A stretch of DNA of 64,000 nucleotides from JBBDQZ01 sp040905705 (GTDB taxonomy: Bacteria; Bacteroidota; Rhodothermia; Balneolales; Natronogracilivirgulaceae). The notes under the pieces are model-generated. The model was given only the letters and a program-made list of their open reading frames with translations, was not told the origin of the DNA and did not search any database. Below are positions 26,356 through 34,767 of the stretch, one piece after another. A program made the translations under genes and the position numbers. The stretch covers positions 23,312-87,311 of the forward strand of contig JBBDQZ010000057.1 in the NCBI GenBank assembly GCA_040905705.1, written 5' to 3'. Each line of letters opens with the position of its first letter. The stretch's first letter is position 1.

Positions 26356-27888
26356 TTGATCTTCTTCATCGTTGTCATCGGATACCTGATCCTGCTGATG
26401 TCCATTTCCATCTGGAAAAGTTTTAGGATCCATAACCAGGAGGATTTCATGGTTGCAGGCCGGTCGGTCTCCACGCCGAAACTGGTGGGAACGCTGTTAT
26501 GCACCTGGATGGGATCTGGCAGCCTGCTCGCCGGTGCAGGCCTCGCTGCCAAAATCGGGTTCTCCGAGCTCTGGATGGCGGCCGGCGCCTGGGTCGCTAT
26601 TGTAATCGTCTTCTTTCTGGCCGGGCGGGTCCGCAGAATTGCTGAATTCACCGTTCCGGACATACTTGAACTTCGTTACAACAAATGGGCCCGCATACTT
26701 GGTACGATTGTGATCGTGATCGCCTACACAACCATTGTCGGATACCAATTCCGCGCCGGTGGTTTCGTACTCGACCTGGTGGCCGGTATCCCGGAATGGC
26801 AGGGTGTACTGCTTACCGCCGGCTTTATTGTGATCTTCACCGCCTTTGCCGGAATGCTCTCCATCGTCTCGGTCGACATTATCAACGGCGCGGTGATTAC
26901 GGCAGCTGTGGTTATCTCCGTTCCGCTTGTGTATATCCATATCGGTGGAGCTGATCATCTGTCGGCCACACTCGACTCTTCCCATTTTACATTTTTCGGT
27001 GAAAATAATTTCTGGTGGGCGATGGGAGTTTTTCTGCCCACGTTCTTCCTGTTGTTGGGAGAATCGAATATGTATCAGAAATTTTTCTCGGCTCGAAACG
27101 AAAAATCGGCTAAAACTGCGGTGGTATGGTGGGTGATCGGAACCATCATTGTGGAAACCGCTCTTGCCTCTCTGGCCATCTTCGCTTTCAGTTATTTTAA
27201 TGCCCTTCCGGCTGGCTCCGAATTTTTCCTGGGCAGTGCTGACTCTGAACGCATCATCCTGCATACCGCCCGGTACGGCTCGGAAATTGGTCTGCCATTG
27301 ATAGTCGGACTGCTACTGATCTGTGCATCAGTCGCCATCATCACTTCCACCGGCAACAGTTTCCTGCTGACACCGTCCACCAATCTGACCCGCGACATCT
27401 ACCAGCGTTTCATCAATCCGGATGCCGACAGCCGTTTTATCGTGGTTTATCAACGGATGATGGTGGTTCTTCTGGGTGTGCTGGCATATCTGTTGCTTAC
27501 CCAGTTTGAGACCGTACTGGCGATGGCGCTGACAGCCTATACGATGGTCGGTGCCGGCCTTACCCCTGCATTACTGGCCGCTTTTTTATGGAAAAGGGTA
27601 ACTGAGGCGGGAGGCGTTGCATCGATCGCAACCGGTATGGGAGTTACCCTGTTCATTACGGTTGCAAATGCCATCCTGTCCTCCCTGACCGGTGAACAGC
27701 TCCTGAATGAACAATATATCATACTTCCGGCCGCATCAGCCTCCATTCTGGCATTGATTGTGGTTTCACTGCTCACACCGCCCGACCCTTCATCCAGGTG
27801 GAGCCGGTTCTATACCGGGGAAGCTTCTCTTGCCGATGCCCTTCAGGAGCAAAAAAAAATACCCCGATGTTGTAGTCCGGGAGGATAA
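26356..27888 (+). CDS. Sodium:solute symporter family protein
   Basis: A 510-residue membrane protein with about 12-13 helices of the SSS/LeuT fold. Signatures include DFMVAGRSVSTPKLVGTLLCTWMGSGSLLAGAG at the first core helices and GNSFLLTPSTNLTRDIYQRFINP, the SSS family pattern. It couples inward sodium flow to uptake of a solute such as an amino acid, sugar or osmolyte; the substrate is not predictable. The start is TTG, supported by GGAGG seven bases upstream. It stands alone. Confidence 0.9.
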   Translation: MIFFIVVIGYLILLMSISIWKSFRIHNQEDFMVAGRSVSTPKLVGTLLCTWMGSGSLLAGAGLAAKIGFSELWMAAGAWVAIVIVFFLAGRVRRIAEFTVPDILELRYNKWARILGTIVIVIAYTTIVGYQFRAGGFVLDLVAGIPEWQGVLLTAGFIVIFTAFAGMLSIVSVDIINGAVITAAVVISVPLVYIHIGGADHLSATLDSSHFTFFGENNFWWAMGVFLPTFFLLLGESNMYQKFFSARNEKSAKTAVVWWVIGTIIVETALASLAIFAFSYFNALPAGSEFFLGSADSERIILHTARYGSEIGLPLIVGLLLICASVAIITSTGNSFLLTPSTNLTRDIYQRFINPDADSRFIVVYQRMMVVLLGVLAYLLLTQFETVLAMALTAYTMVGAGLTPALLAAFLWKRVTEAGGVASIATGMGVTLFITVANAILSSLTGEQLLNEQYIILPAASASILALIVVSLLTPPDPSSRWSRFYTGEASLADALQEQKKIPRCCSPGG

Positions 27889-27996
27889 AAGCTTAAATAA
27901 TGATAAAAATCCAAGCTTTTGCATGTGAAATATCGTAGTATCCTATTCGGAAGATGTAAAAATATTTTTTGAACCCGAAAATATATAATTTTAGCT

Positions 27997-30756
27997 ATGA
28001 CACTTCGCATTCTGCGGATCGTTCTTTTTATTCTGGTCCCGCTTATCCTGCTGATTATCACCTCCAGCTGGATCATGGAATGGCTTTGGCTTCGGGAATT
28101 GGGCTATACCGAAGTATTCCGTGTGTTGAAAAGCACGCAATTGCTATTATTTTCAGGGACTTTTTTCCTGAGTGGTATCTACCTTGTATCCAATTTCCGC
28201 TGGCTCGCACGTCAGATGGGACCCTCGCGATTTGTCTCGATCCTTGCCGGAAACCTGAACATCGCCATCCCTCCGGATCGTCAACAGAAATGGATCCGGC
28301 GCGCTTTTACCGGGGCCGCTATAGGGATTGCATTGATCTTTGCTTTTGCAATCATGATTCGGTGGGACGATACCCTCCGTTTTTTCTGGAGTCAACCCAT
28401 GGGCGCCGTTGACCCTGTTTTCGGAAAAGAGATCAGTTTCTACATGTTCCAGCTTCCGATATTAAATTTGTTGCAGAGTTCGTTGGCCGCACTCACTTTT
28501 TTCACAACGTTCCTGCTGGCTGTCCTTTATTTTGCCACTGATATGATCAGCGCCCGCCCGGGCCAGGGCTTTCGTGCCCATCCTGCCGCACTGATACAGA
28601 TCAAAATTAACATGGCCATCTGGCTTCTTGCTCTTTCAGCCGGGTTTTTCCTGTCGCGATATGAGTTGCTCTTTCGGGCGGACGGTGTTGTTTTTGGGGC
28701 CGGCTATACCCACGTGGTCATTGAGCTTCCGGCATTATGGGCCGCTTCCGGTCTGACCGCACTGCTTGCCGTGCTGTTGATCGCAAGCAGGTGGATCTCC
28801 CTCAACAAAATACTTGCCGGAGTAGCCGGACTCATTGTGCTTACATTGCTTGTCGGTCGCCTTTTATTGCCGACTGCAATACAGCAATTCCGGGTAAATC
28901 CTTACGAACTGGAAATCGAACGCCCGTACATTGAACGCAATATTGAAATGACGCGCCTGTCTTACGGATTTGACAGGATTCGTGAAATCGACTATCCGGC
29001 CGACGATACCCTTCGCGCGGATGATATCCGGAACAATCAGAATGTAATTGAGAATATCCGCCTGTGGGATCCGCGGCTGCTGATCCAAACGTACCGGCAG
29101 CTCCAGGAGATCCGTCCATATTACCAGTTCAATGCCGTGAATATTGACCGGTACATAATTGACGGTAGAAAACAACAGGTAATGCTTGCCGGACGGGAAC
29201 TGGCACCCCAGCTTCCGGATGCCTCCAATACCTGGGTCAACAGGCACCTTCAATATACCCATGGTTTCGGCGTGGCCATGAGTCCGGTCAACCTGACCAA
29301 CAGCCAGGGTGAACCCGTCATGCTGGCCCGCGACCTCCCGCCTGTCACACATCCGGATATTGATATCCGGAATGCGGCAATTTATTACGGAATGGAGAAT
29401 TCGGGATACTATATTGTCAATACGGAAACCGAGGAACTGCACTATCCTTCCGGAGATGCCAACGTCTACCATAACTATTCCGGAAACGGTGGCATACCTT
29501 TCCGGAGCTGGTTATACCGTCTGCTGTTTGCCTGGGAGCTGGGTGAAATCAATATACTGCTCTCCGATTATATCACGCCTGAAAGCCGGATTCAAATCTG
29601 GCGTGGTGTCCAGGACCGCATCAACCGGATTACGCCTTTCCTTGTACTCGACGAAGATCCATACCTGGTCGTGCATGACGGTCGTCTGGTCTGGATCCAG
29701 GATGCCTACACCACCTCTTCCAAATTTCCCTATTCCGATCCTCATGGATCGATCAACTACATCCGCAACCCGGTCAAGATTGTAGTCGACGCCTATGAGG
29801 GATCGGTCGATTACTATGTCGTGGATGACAGTGACCCAATAATCCGGATTTACAGCGAAATATTTCCCAACCTGTTTCAGCCGGCCGAAGCAGTCCCTGA
29901 AGGACTTGCCGAACATTTCCGTTACCCGGTCAATCTGTTTGAAGTACAGCTGGAAAAGTATAACCGCTATCATATGGTCAATCCGAGAGTATTTTATAAT
30001 GACGAGGATCGCTGGCAGCGGCCGTTCGAACAGTATGGCGGACAGCGCATGCTGATGGAACCCTATTATGTGCTGGGCCGGTTGCCCGGGGATAATACAA
30101 ATCCGGACGAACTGGAGTTCAAGCTGATCAGCCCGCTCACACCTCAAGGCCGCAACAACATGATTGCATGGATGGCAGCTCGATCGGATCCAGCGCATTA
30201 TGGAGAGCTGGTGACCTACCGGCTGCCGAAAGACCGCTTGATATTCGGGCCGGCACAGATCGAGTCACGCATTGATCAGGATCCGGAAATTTCGCGACAA
30301 CTGGCTCTTTGGGATCAGCGGGGCTCACGGGTCATCCGGGGCAACCTCTTGGTAGTTCCGATCGAGAATTCGTTCATGTATGTGGAGCCGGTATTTTTAC
30401 TGGCCGAACGGGACGATATTCCACAGCTACAGCGGGTGATCGTGGCTGTAGGAAATGACATATCCATGCAACCGACCATACAGGCCGCGATGATTGACCT
30501 GTTCGGGGATGATGCTGATTTTCTTGACACGGATGTCGCACCGGTATCGATACCGGACGAAGAGGAGTTGATTTCCGCAATGGATGAGCCATTGCCGGTT
30601 CAGGAACCGGAAGGACCCACTATGGAAGATATGACATCCCGCGAATTGGAAGAGATACGCACATTATGGCGCGATCTGCGCCAGGCCATGAACGATGGCA
30701 ACTGGGCTCGTTATGGTGAGCTGCTGGAAGATCTGGATAGCAGGCTGGAAGAGTAG
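27997..30756 (+). CDS. UPF0182 family large membrane protein
   Basis: A 919-residue protein. About seven transmembrane helices fill residues 1-290 (first helix LFILVPLILLIITSSWIMEWLWLRELGYTEVF). A large extracytoplasmic domain follows, with typical UPF0182 stretches: FRVNPYELEIERPYIERNIEMTR near residue 300, NNQNVIENIRLWDPRLLIQTYRQLQEIRPYYQF, and MEPYYVLGRLPG. The C-terminal tail is acidic and helical. Function of this family is unknown. It stands alone. Length and layout are normal for the family. Confidence 0.92.
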   Translation: MTLRILRIVLFILVPLILLIITSSWIMEWLWLRELGYTEVFRVLKSTQLLLFSGTFFLSGIYLVSNFRWLARQMGPSRFVSILAGNLNIAIPPDRQQKWIRRAFTGAAIGIALIFAFAIMIRWDDTLRFFWSQPMGAVDPVFGKEISFYMFQLPILNLLQSSLAALTFFTTFLLAVLYFATDMISARPGQGFRAHPAALIQIKINMAIWLLALSAGFFLSRYELLFRADGVVFGAGYTHVVIELPALWAASGLTALLAVLLIASRWISLNKILAGVAGLIVLTLLVGRLLLPTAIQQFRVNPYELEIERPYIERNIEMTRLSYGFDRIREIDYPADDTLRADDIRNNQNVIENIRLWDPRLLIQTYRQLQEIRPYYQFNAVNIDRYIIDGRKQQVMLAGRELAPQLPDASNTWVNRHLQYTHGFGVAMSPVNLTNSQGEPVMLARDLPPVTHPDIDIRNAAIYYGMENSGYYIVNTETEELHYPSGDANVYHNYSGNGGIPFRSWLYRLLFAWELGEINILLSDYITPESRIQIWRGVQDRINRITPFLVLDEDPYLVVHDGRLVWIQDAYTTSSKFPYSDPHGSINYIRNPVKIVVDAYEGSVDYYVVDDSDPIIRIYSEIFPNLFQPAEAVPEGLAEHFRYPVNLFEVQLEKYNRYHMVNPRVFYNDEDRWQRPFEQYGGQRMLMEPYYVLGRLPGDNTNPDELEFKLISPLTPQGRNNMIAWMAARSDPAHYGELVTYRLPKDRLIFGPAQIESRIDQDPEISRQLALWDQRGSRVIRGNLLVVPIENSFMYVEPVFLLAERDDIPQLQRVIVAVGNDISMQPTIQAAMIDLFGDDADFLDTDVAPVSIPDEEELISAMDEPLPVQEPEGPTMEDMTSRELEEIRTLWRDLRQAMNDGNWARYGELLEDLDSRLEE

Positions 30757-30850
30757 TCGTGCCCTGGGGAGTCCCGGTTGATTAAAGCTAATCATTCCAC
30801 CATCTTAACATTGGCAACTCATCATTCCTCAACAAGCTTCCGATTCAGCC

Positions 30851-32680
30851 ATGAATCATTCCGTATGTAACAAAATACGCTTCCTGCTATTTCTTTTCTT
30901 GTTTGGAATTTTATTTGGTGGCTGCTATAAGACCATTGAAACCGGAATACATTACCGCATACCCGATCCGGCCTTTGGGGATCGCGATTATTTGTCAGAA
31001 ACCGATCGGAAACGATTTGAATTTGCCGTGGCTACCGCTAATCCGTTAGCAACGGACGCCGGGTTTCAGGTCATACAAAATGGTGGATCCGCTGTAGACG
31101 CTGTTATCGCTGTACAAATGGTTCTTTCACTGGTAGAACCGCAATCAAGTGGAATCGGGGGAGGAGCGTTTATGTTGACCTGGGATGGTGCCGACATTTT
31201 CGCTTATAATGGCCGGGAAAAGGCACCGGGAAGTGCCGAAAGCGATCTCTTTTTGGATGAGAACGGAGACGAGCTCTCCTTTACCGACGCCGTTCTCAGC
31301 GGACTTTCCGTGGGTGTTCCGGGTACTGTAGCCATGCTGGAGCAGGCACACCAAAAACATGGCCGCCTCCCATGGGCCGATTTGTTTGAACCGGCAATCA
31401 CACTGGCTGAAGCGGGATTTCATATCAGCCCCCGACTTCATAACGCTCTGACCCGGGATGAACAGCTGCGAAAAGACGAAATTGCCTCTGCATTGTATTA
31501 CGATGAAGATGGAGCCGCACATCCCATTGGCTATAAATTACAAAATCCGGCGCTTGCAGCGATATTACGACGTATTTCAAAAGAAGGCAGCTCCGCTTTT
31601 TATCATGGTGAAATCGCACGGGATATTTTGAATCGTATTCATACCCATCCGCGCCCCGGCCTGATGACCAGGGAAGACCTGGCCGTATACCCGGAACAAA
31701 ACCTGACTGTGAATGCGATCTGCACGGCCTGGCGATCATATAATATCTGCGGTTTTCCACCCCCTTCCTCCGGACATCTTACCATCATGCAAATACTCGG
31801 TATTATGGAAAAGGTTGACGTGCCGCCCGTTACACTGATTAATGGTTATATTCCACCGGCAGAGTGGCTGCACTATTATTTGGAGGCTTCCAAACTGGCA
31901 TTTGCTGATCGTAACCGCTATATAGCCGACCCGAAATTTGCCGATCCTCCCGGGATCAACTGGGAAAGTCTTCTGCTGCCCGAATATCTGACAGAACGTG
32001 CTTCCCTGATTAAAAAGGAGACCATGAATGAGGCCATGCCCGGCACCCCGATGGTACAGAGTGATGTTAACGGCTTGCATCCTGTCCAACCTGAGTGGGG
32101 AACCAGTCATATCAGCATTGTGGACCACCATGGTATGGCCGTTTCCATGACTACTTCCATCGAGCAGGAATTCGGCAGCCGCATCATGTCCGATGGGGGA
32201 ACCGGATTAAAAGGCGGTTTTCATTTGAACAATGAGCTTACCGATTTTTCACGCGTACCGGAAGATGACCAGGGACGGCTTATCGCCAATCGGGTGGAAG
32301 GCGGCAAACAGCCCCGATCAAGCATGAGTCCCACACTGATTTTCGACCGGGAATCAGGAAATTTGGTTGCTGCTGTGGGTTCTCCAGGAGGAGCGGGAAT
32401 CATTCATTATACAGCCAAAACTATCATAGGAATGCTGGATTGGGAACTGGCCCCTCAACAAGCCATAAACGTTCCCAATTTCACCAATTTCAACACTTCT
32501 CAGGTGATGCTCGAAGATGGTGAGTTTCCTGCCGAAATCATCGGAAACCTGGAACAAAAGGGACACGAAGTCAGTCCGGATGACTTGACCAGCGGGCTGC
32601 AGGTGATTTTACGGCTGCCGGACGGGTCGCTCCTCGGTGGCGCCGATCCCCGACGGGAAAGCCTGCTTATGGGTCAGTAA
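30851..32680 (+). CDS. ggt: Gamma-glutamyltransferase (lipoprotein)
   Basis: A 609-residue Ntn-hydrolase precursor. A signal sequence ends in a lipobox (FGGC, Cys near 25), so it is probably a lipid-anchored periplasmic or outer-membrane protein. FAVATANPLATDAGFQVIQNGGSAVDAVIA and QSSGIGGGAFML are family signatures. Autocleavage before the catalytic Thr of EWGTSHISIVD (near residue 418) would split large and small subunits; GSRIMSDGGTG and PRSSMSPTL follow. It hydrolyses or transfers gamma-glutamyl groups, for example from glutathione-like peptides. Since the genome has bshA, glutathione would be an external substrate. It converges on ctaA. Confidence 0.93.
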   Translation: MNHSVCNKIRFLLFLFLFGILFGGCYKTIETGIHYRIPDPAFGDRDYLSETDRKRFEFAVATANPLATDAGFQVIQNGGSAVDAVIAVQMVLSLVEPQSSGIGGGAFMLTWDGADIFAYNGREKAPGSAESDLFLDENGDELSFTDAVLSGLSVGVPGTVAMLEQAHQKHGRLPWADLFEPAITLAEAGFHISPRLHNALTRDEQLRKDEIASALYYDEDGAAHPIGYKLQNPALAAILRRISKEGSSAFYHGEIARDILNRIHTHPRPGLMTREDLAVYPEQNLTVNAICTAWRSYNICGFPPPSSGHLTIMQILGIMEKVDVPPVTLINGYIPPAEWLHYYLEASKLAFADRNRYIADPKFADPPGINWESLLLPEYLTERASLIKKETMNEAMPGTPMVQSDVNGLHPVQPEWGTSHISIVDHHGMAVSMTTSIEQEFGSRIMSDGGTGLKGGFHLNNELTDFSRVPEDDQGRLIANRVEGGKQPRSSMSPTLIFDRESGNLVAAVGSPGGAGIIHYTAKTIIGMLDWELAPQQAINVPNFTNFNTSQVMLEDGEFPAEIIGNLEQKGHEVSPDDLTSGLQVILRLPDGSLLGGADPRRESLLMGQ

Positions 32681-32707
32681 GATGAGATCCGGTGAACGGC
32701 AAAGCGA

Positions 32708-32784
32708 CATGTGATTGCCCGTGTATCAGATGGGCCATCCATAGTTTAATCATGCGCCTGTGGGTTGAAATCTCAACATGAATG
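32708..32784 (-). repeat. Structured dispersed repeat, copy 3 (downstream of ctaA, 3' domain decayed)
   Basis: On the minus strand, P1 is CATTCATG (32784-32777) with TATGGATG (32743-32736), eight pairs including two G-U. P2 is TTGA-gatt-TCAA (32776-32765). The core ACAGGCGCATGATTAAA is intact. The P3 region is shortened: CATCTG (32732-32727) faces CACATG (32713-32708), one mismatch in six, and the AAATTTTAAA segment is missing. It lies between two convergent genes, so this copy cannot be a 5' leader of either. Confidence 0.65.
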
Positions 32785-32786
32785 CT

Positions 32787-33875
32787 TCAATTACAGCCAT
32801 ATACATTCCAATATCGACGCCAGGTTAGCAGTGCCGCCATCAACATTAGCGCGCCGAATTGATGTACAGAAGAAATCCATACCGGTACCCCCCACAGAAC
32901 ATTGAGCGCTCCGGTCAGGATTTGAAGACTCATGATCAGCAGCAATATAAATCCTGTGAGTCGTAACGGCCTGGCTGACGACCGAAACCCGGCAACGATC
33001 GGAGGAATCACAAATAATGTCAGCAGCAAAGCCAGCAGCCGATGGAAGAACTGCACAGAAATGGCATTATGGCTTATATCAAACCACCAGGGCGACATAA
33101 ATCCGAGTTCCGGTGGTATCCAGAATTCGCCCATTTTAGGAAATGTTGGATAAACGTACCCGGCTTTCAATCCTGCAGTCCAGCCGCCCATAAGCACCTG
33201 TAGAAACAGCAGCACCAGTGCCGTCCGGATAATAGGATGTATTAGCCGATGTAATGGAATGTGATACATCCGATGACTTTGGCCGTCGTGGTTTTGATTA
33301 CCGACGCTGTCCCGGGATAAACCCGGTATCCGGTTAATTGCCATGGTCCATAAAAAATAGAAAAGCAGAAACGCAACGACCAGATGAATCCCCAGACGCA
33401 AATGGCTGACGACCGGCTGATTGGCAAGACCGCTTTGTACCATATACCACCCAAGAAATGCCTGAATTCCACCCAAAAGTGCAATCCCACCAAGTTTTAC
33501 CGCATCGCCGGCAGGCATTGCCCGCTTCCACACAAATATCACAAACGGAATAAGAAACAGCATGCCGAGCAGTCGGCTAAGCATACGATGGGTGTATTCC
33601 CACCAATAGATGATCTTGAATTCAGCGATTGATATCCCCTTGTGAATCTCCCGGTATTCCGGAAACTGCCGATAGATTTCAAAAACTTCGTCCCATTGCG
33701 ATTCCGTAAGCGGTGGTATCACTCCCTGTATTACATCCCATTCGGTGATAGAGAGCCCGGCCTGATTCAATCGCGTCAATCCACCGACAACAAGAATAAC
33801 AGCAATCATAACGCATCCACTAAAAAGCCAGATAACGCGCATTCTCTGCCAACCCTGCGAGTCCGTTCGATTCAT
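32787..33875 (-). CDS. ctaA: Heme A synthase (COX15/CtaA family)
   Basis: A 362-residue membrane protein with eight helices. It oxidises heme O to heme A for cytochrome oxidase. Signatures: GGLTRLNQAGLSITEWDVIQGVIPP near the N-terminus, FKIIYWWEYTHRMLSRLLGM (heme-ligand His), VVSHLRLGIHLVVAFLL, NAISVQFFHRLLALLLTLFV and SSVHQFGALMLMAAL (second pair of His). The long first loop and overall length fit the COX15 type rather than the shorter Bacillus CtaA. It lies downstream of, and on the same strand as, the cysteine-free Rrf2 gene. Confidence 0.93.
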   Translation of the reverse strand: MNRTDSQGWQRMRVIWLFSGCVMIAVILVVGGLTRLNQAGLSITEWDVIQGVIPPLTESQWDEVFEIYRQFPEYREIHKGISIAEFKIIYWWEYTHRMLSRLLGMLFLIPFVIFVWKRAMPAGDAVKLGGIALLGGIQAFLGWYMVQSGLANQPVVSHLRLGIHLVVAFLLFYFLWTMAINRIPGLSRDSVGNQNHDGQSHRMYHIPLHRLIHPIIRTALVLLFLQVLMGGWTAGLKAGYVYPTFPKMGEFWIPPELGFMSPWWFDISHNAISVQFFHRLLALLLTLFVIPPIVAGFRSSARPLRLTGFILLLIMSLQILTGALNVLWGVPVWISSVHQFGALMLMAALLTWRRYWNVYGCN

Positions 33876-33917
33876 CTTCCTGCTATTATCTCTTATTCAA
33901 ACATGCATTACGCTTTT

Positions 33918-34004
33918 TTCATAATGATGAGGGAAAAACTGAGTGGTTCCATTTGTATCTTCTTCATTACGACAACCAACGATGAGCAATATTACCATTA
34001 TGAA
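33918..34004. repeat. Perfect 9-bp inverted repeat upstream of ctaA
   Basis: TTCATAATG (33918-33926) and CATTATGAA (33996-34004) are exact reverse complements 69 bp apart in the gap between the Rrf2 gene and ctaA. It could be a stem in the ctaA leader or a coincidence in AT-rich DNA. Confidence 0.35.
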
Positions 34005-34032
34005 AAGGTGAAGATGATACAAAATAATAATT

Positions 34033-34053
34033 TTAAGGTGCCTTATATCTTAA
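34033..34053. promoter_or_regulatory. Possible weak Rrf2-type site upstream of ctaA
   Basis: TTAAGG at 34033 and TATATCTTAA at 34044-34053 resemble the two halves of the operator found at 34521; the right half is identical over ten bases, the left half is weaker. It lies about 160 bp upstream of ctaA and just beyond the end of the Rrf2 gene. Confidence 0.35.
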
Positions 34054-34058
34054 TAAAG

Positions 34059-34511
34059 TTAAAAAGAAGCGGTAGTTTCGTCATCGGAAAGAGGTGATAG
34101 CCCGGTAATGGGTTGTGGTGTCAGTTCCGTAAACCGGGTAGTAGAAAAAAATGTGTCGATACGACCGTTCAAATCCTTCCACTTCCTATGAAAATCAGGT
34201 GTCTTGAGCATCTGTTCTTCCGGGATACCCAGCCAAAACGGCTCAAATGCTTTCTCCCCGTCAATTGCCATTATAATATCTTTCAATGTGATTACACTTG
34301 CAGGTTTTGCAAGCGCCACTCCCCCTCCAAATCCACGAATTGTTCTGACAATCTCACCGGCTGCCAGCCGCTGCATCACTTTTGTCAAGAATGCTGCCGA
34401 TATTTGCAGCCGGCCACTCAGTTCACGGACAGAGATAATACGGCGTTCCTGTTGTGCTGCTATGTATACAACCGACCGAATTCCGTACGTACTTGCTTTT
34501 GAAAACTGCAT
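34059..34511 (-). CDS. Rrf2 family transcriptional regulator without cluster cysteines
   Basis: A 150-residue winged-helix regulator (MQFSKASTYGIRSVVYIAAQ, LSGRLQISAAFLTKVMQRL, GFGGGVALAKPASVITLKDIIMAIDG are Rrf2 hallmarks). In IscR and NsrR a loop after this point holds three Cys for a Fe-S cluster. Here the loop reads EPFWLGIPEEQMLKTPDFHRKW and the whole protein has no Cys, so it cannot bind a cluster in the usual way. Next to it on the other strand is an octaheme cytochrome, then ric, which is a common target of NsrR. A perfect inverted repeat 10 bp upstream of its own start suggests autoregulation. Confidence 0.9.
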   Translation of the reverse strand: MQFSKASTYGIRSVVYIAAQQERRIISVRELSGRLQISAAFLTKVMQRLAAGEIVRTIRGFGGGVALAKPASVITLKDIIMAIDGEKAFEPFWLGIPEEQMLKTPDFHRKWKDLNGRIDTFFSTTRFTELTPQPITGLSPLSDDETTASF

Positions 34512-34520
34512 ATATAATAT

Positions 34521-34540
34521 TTAAGAGTACTATATCTTAA
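34521..34540. promoter_or_regulatory. Probable operator of the Rrf2 regulator
   Basis: TTAAGAGTACTATATCTTAA contains the exact inverted repeat TTAAGA-N8-TCTTAA. It lies 10 bp before the Rrf2 gene and 228 bp before the octaheme cytochrome gene. A site matching it at 17 of 20 positions lies before ric (37138-37157). Confidence 0.7.
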
Positions 34541-34767
34541 TTTAAAAGACTATGCTCAGTTTAACAAGCAATAAATTATTTATTTCAAGTAACCGGTAAC
34601 TAAAGTTTCAGTTATATTCCTGATAACTTATTGTAGTAAAATGGGATATAACAATGAAATAATGCCCTATATGTAACAGACCGGGATTTTCTTCCGCATG
34701 TATCATGTATTATATTGATTTTTCGCACTGCGATCAGCAAATCTGAAGTCGTAAAAATCCTTTTTTT

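Noticed and set aside
27967..27996. Bacteroidota-type promoter just before the UPF0182 gene
   Set aside because: A TTTG and a TAnnTTT-like box are present, but the spacing is about 14 bp instead of the expected 19-20.
29512..30198. 228-codon minus-strand frame inside the UPF0182 gene
   Set aside because: Antisense shadow; no start context and no family resemblance.
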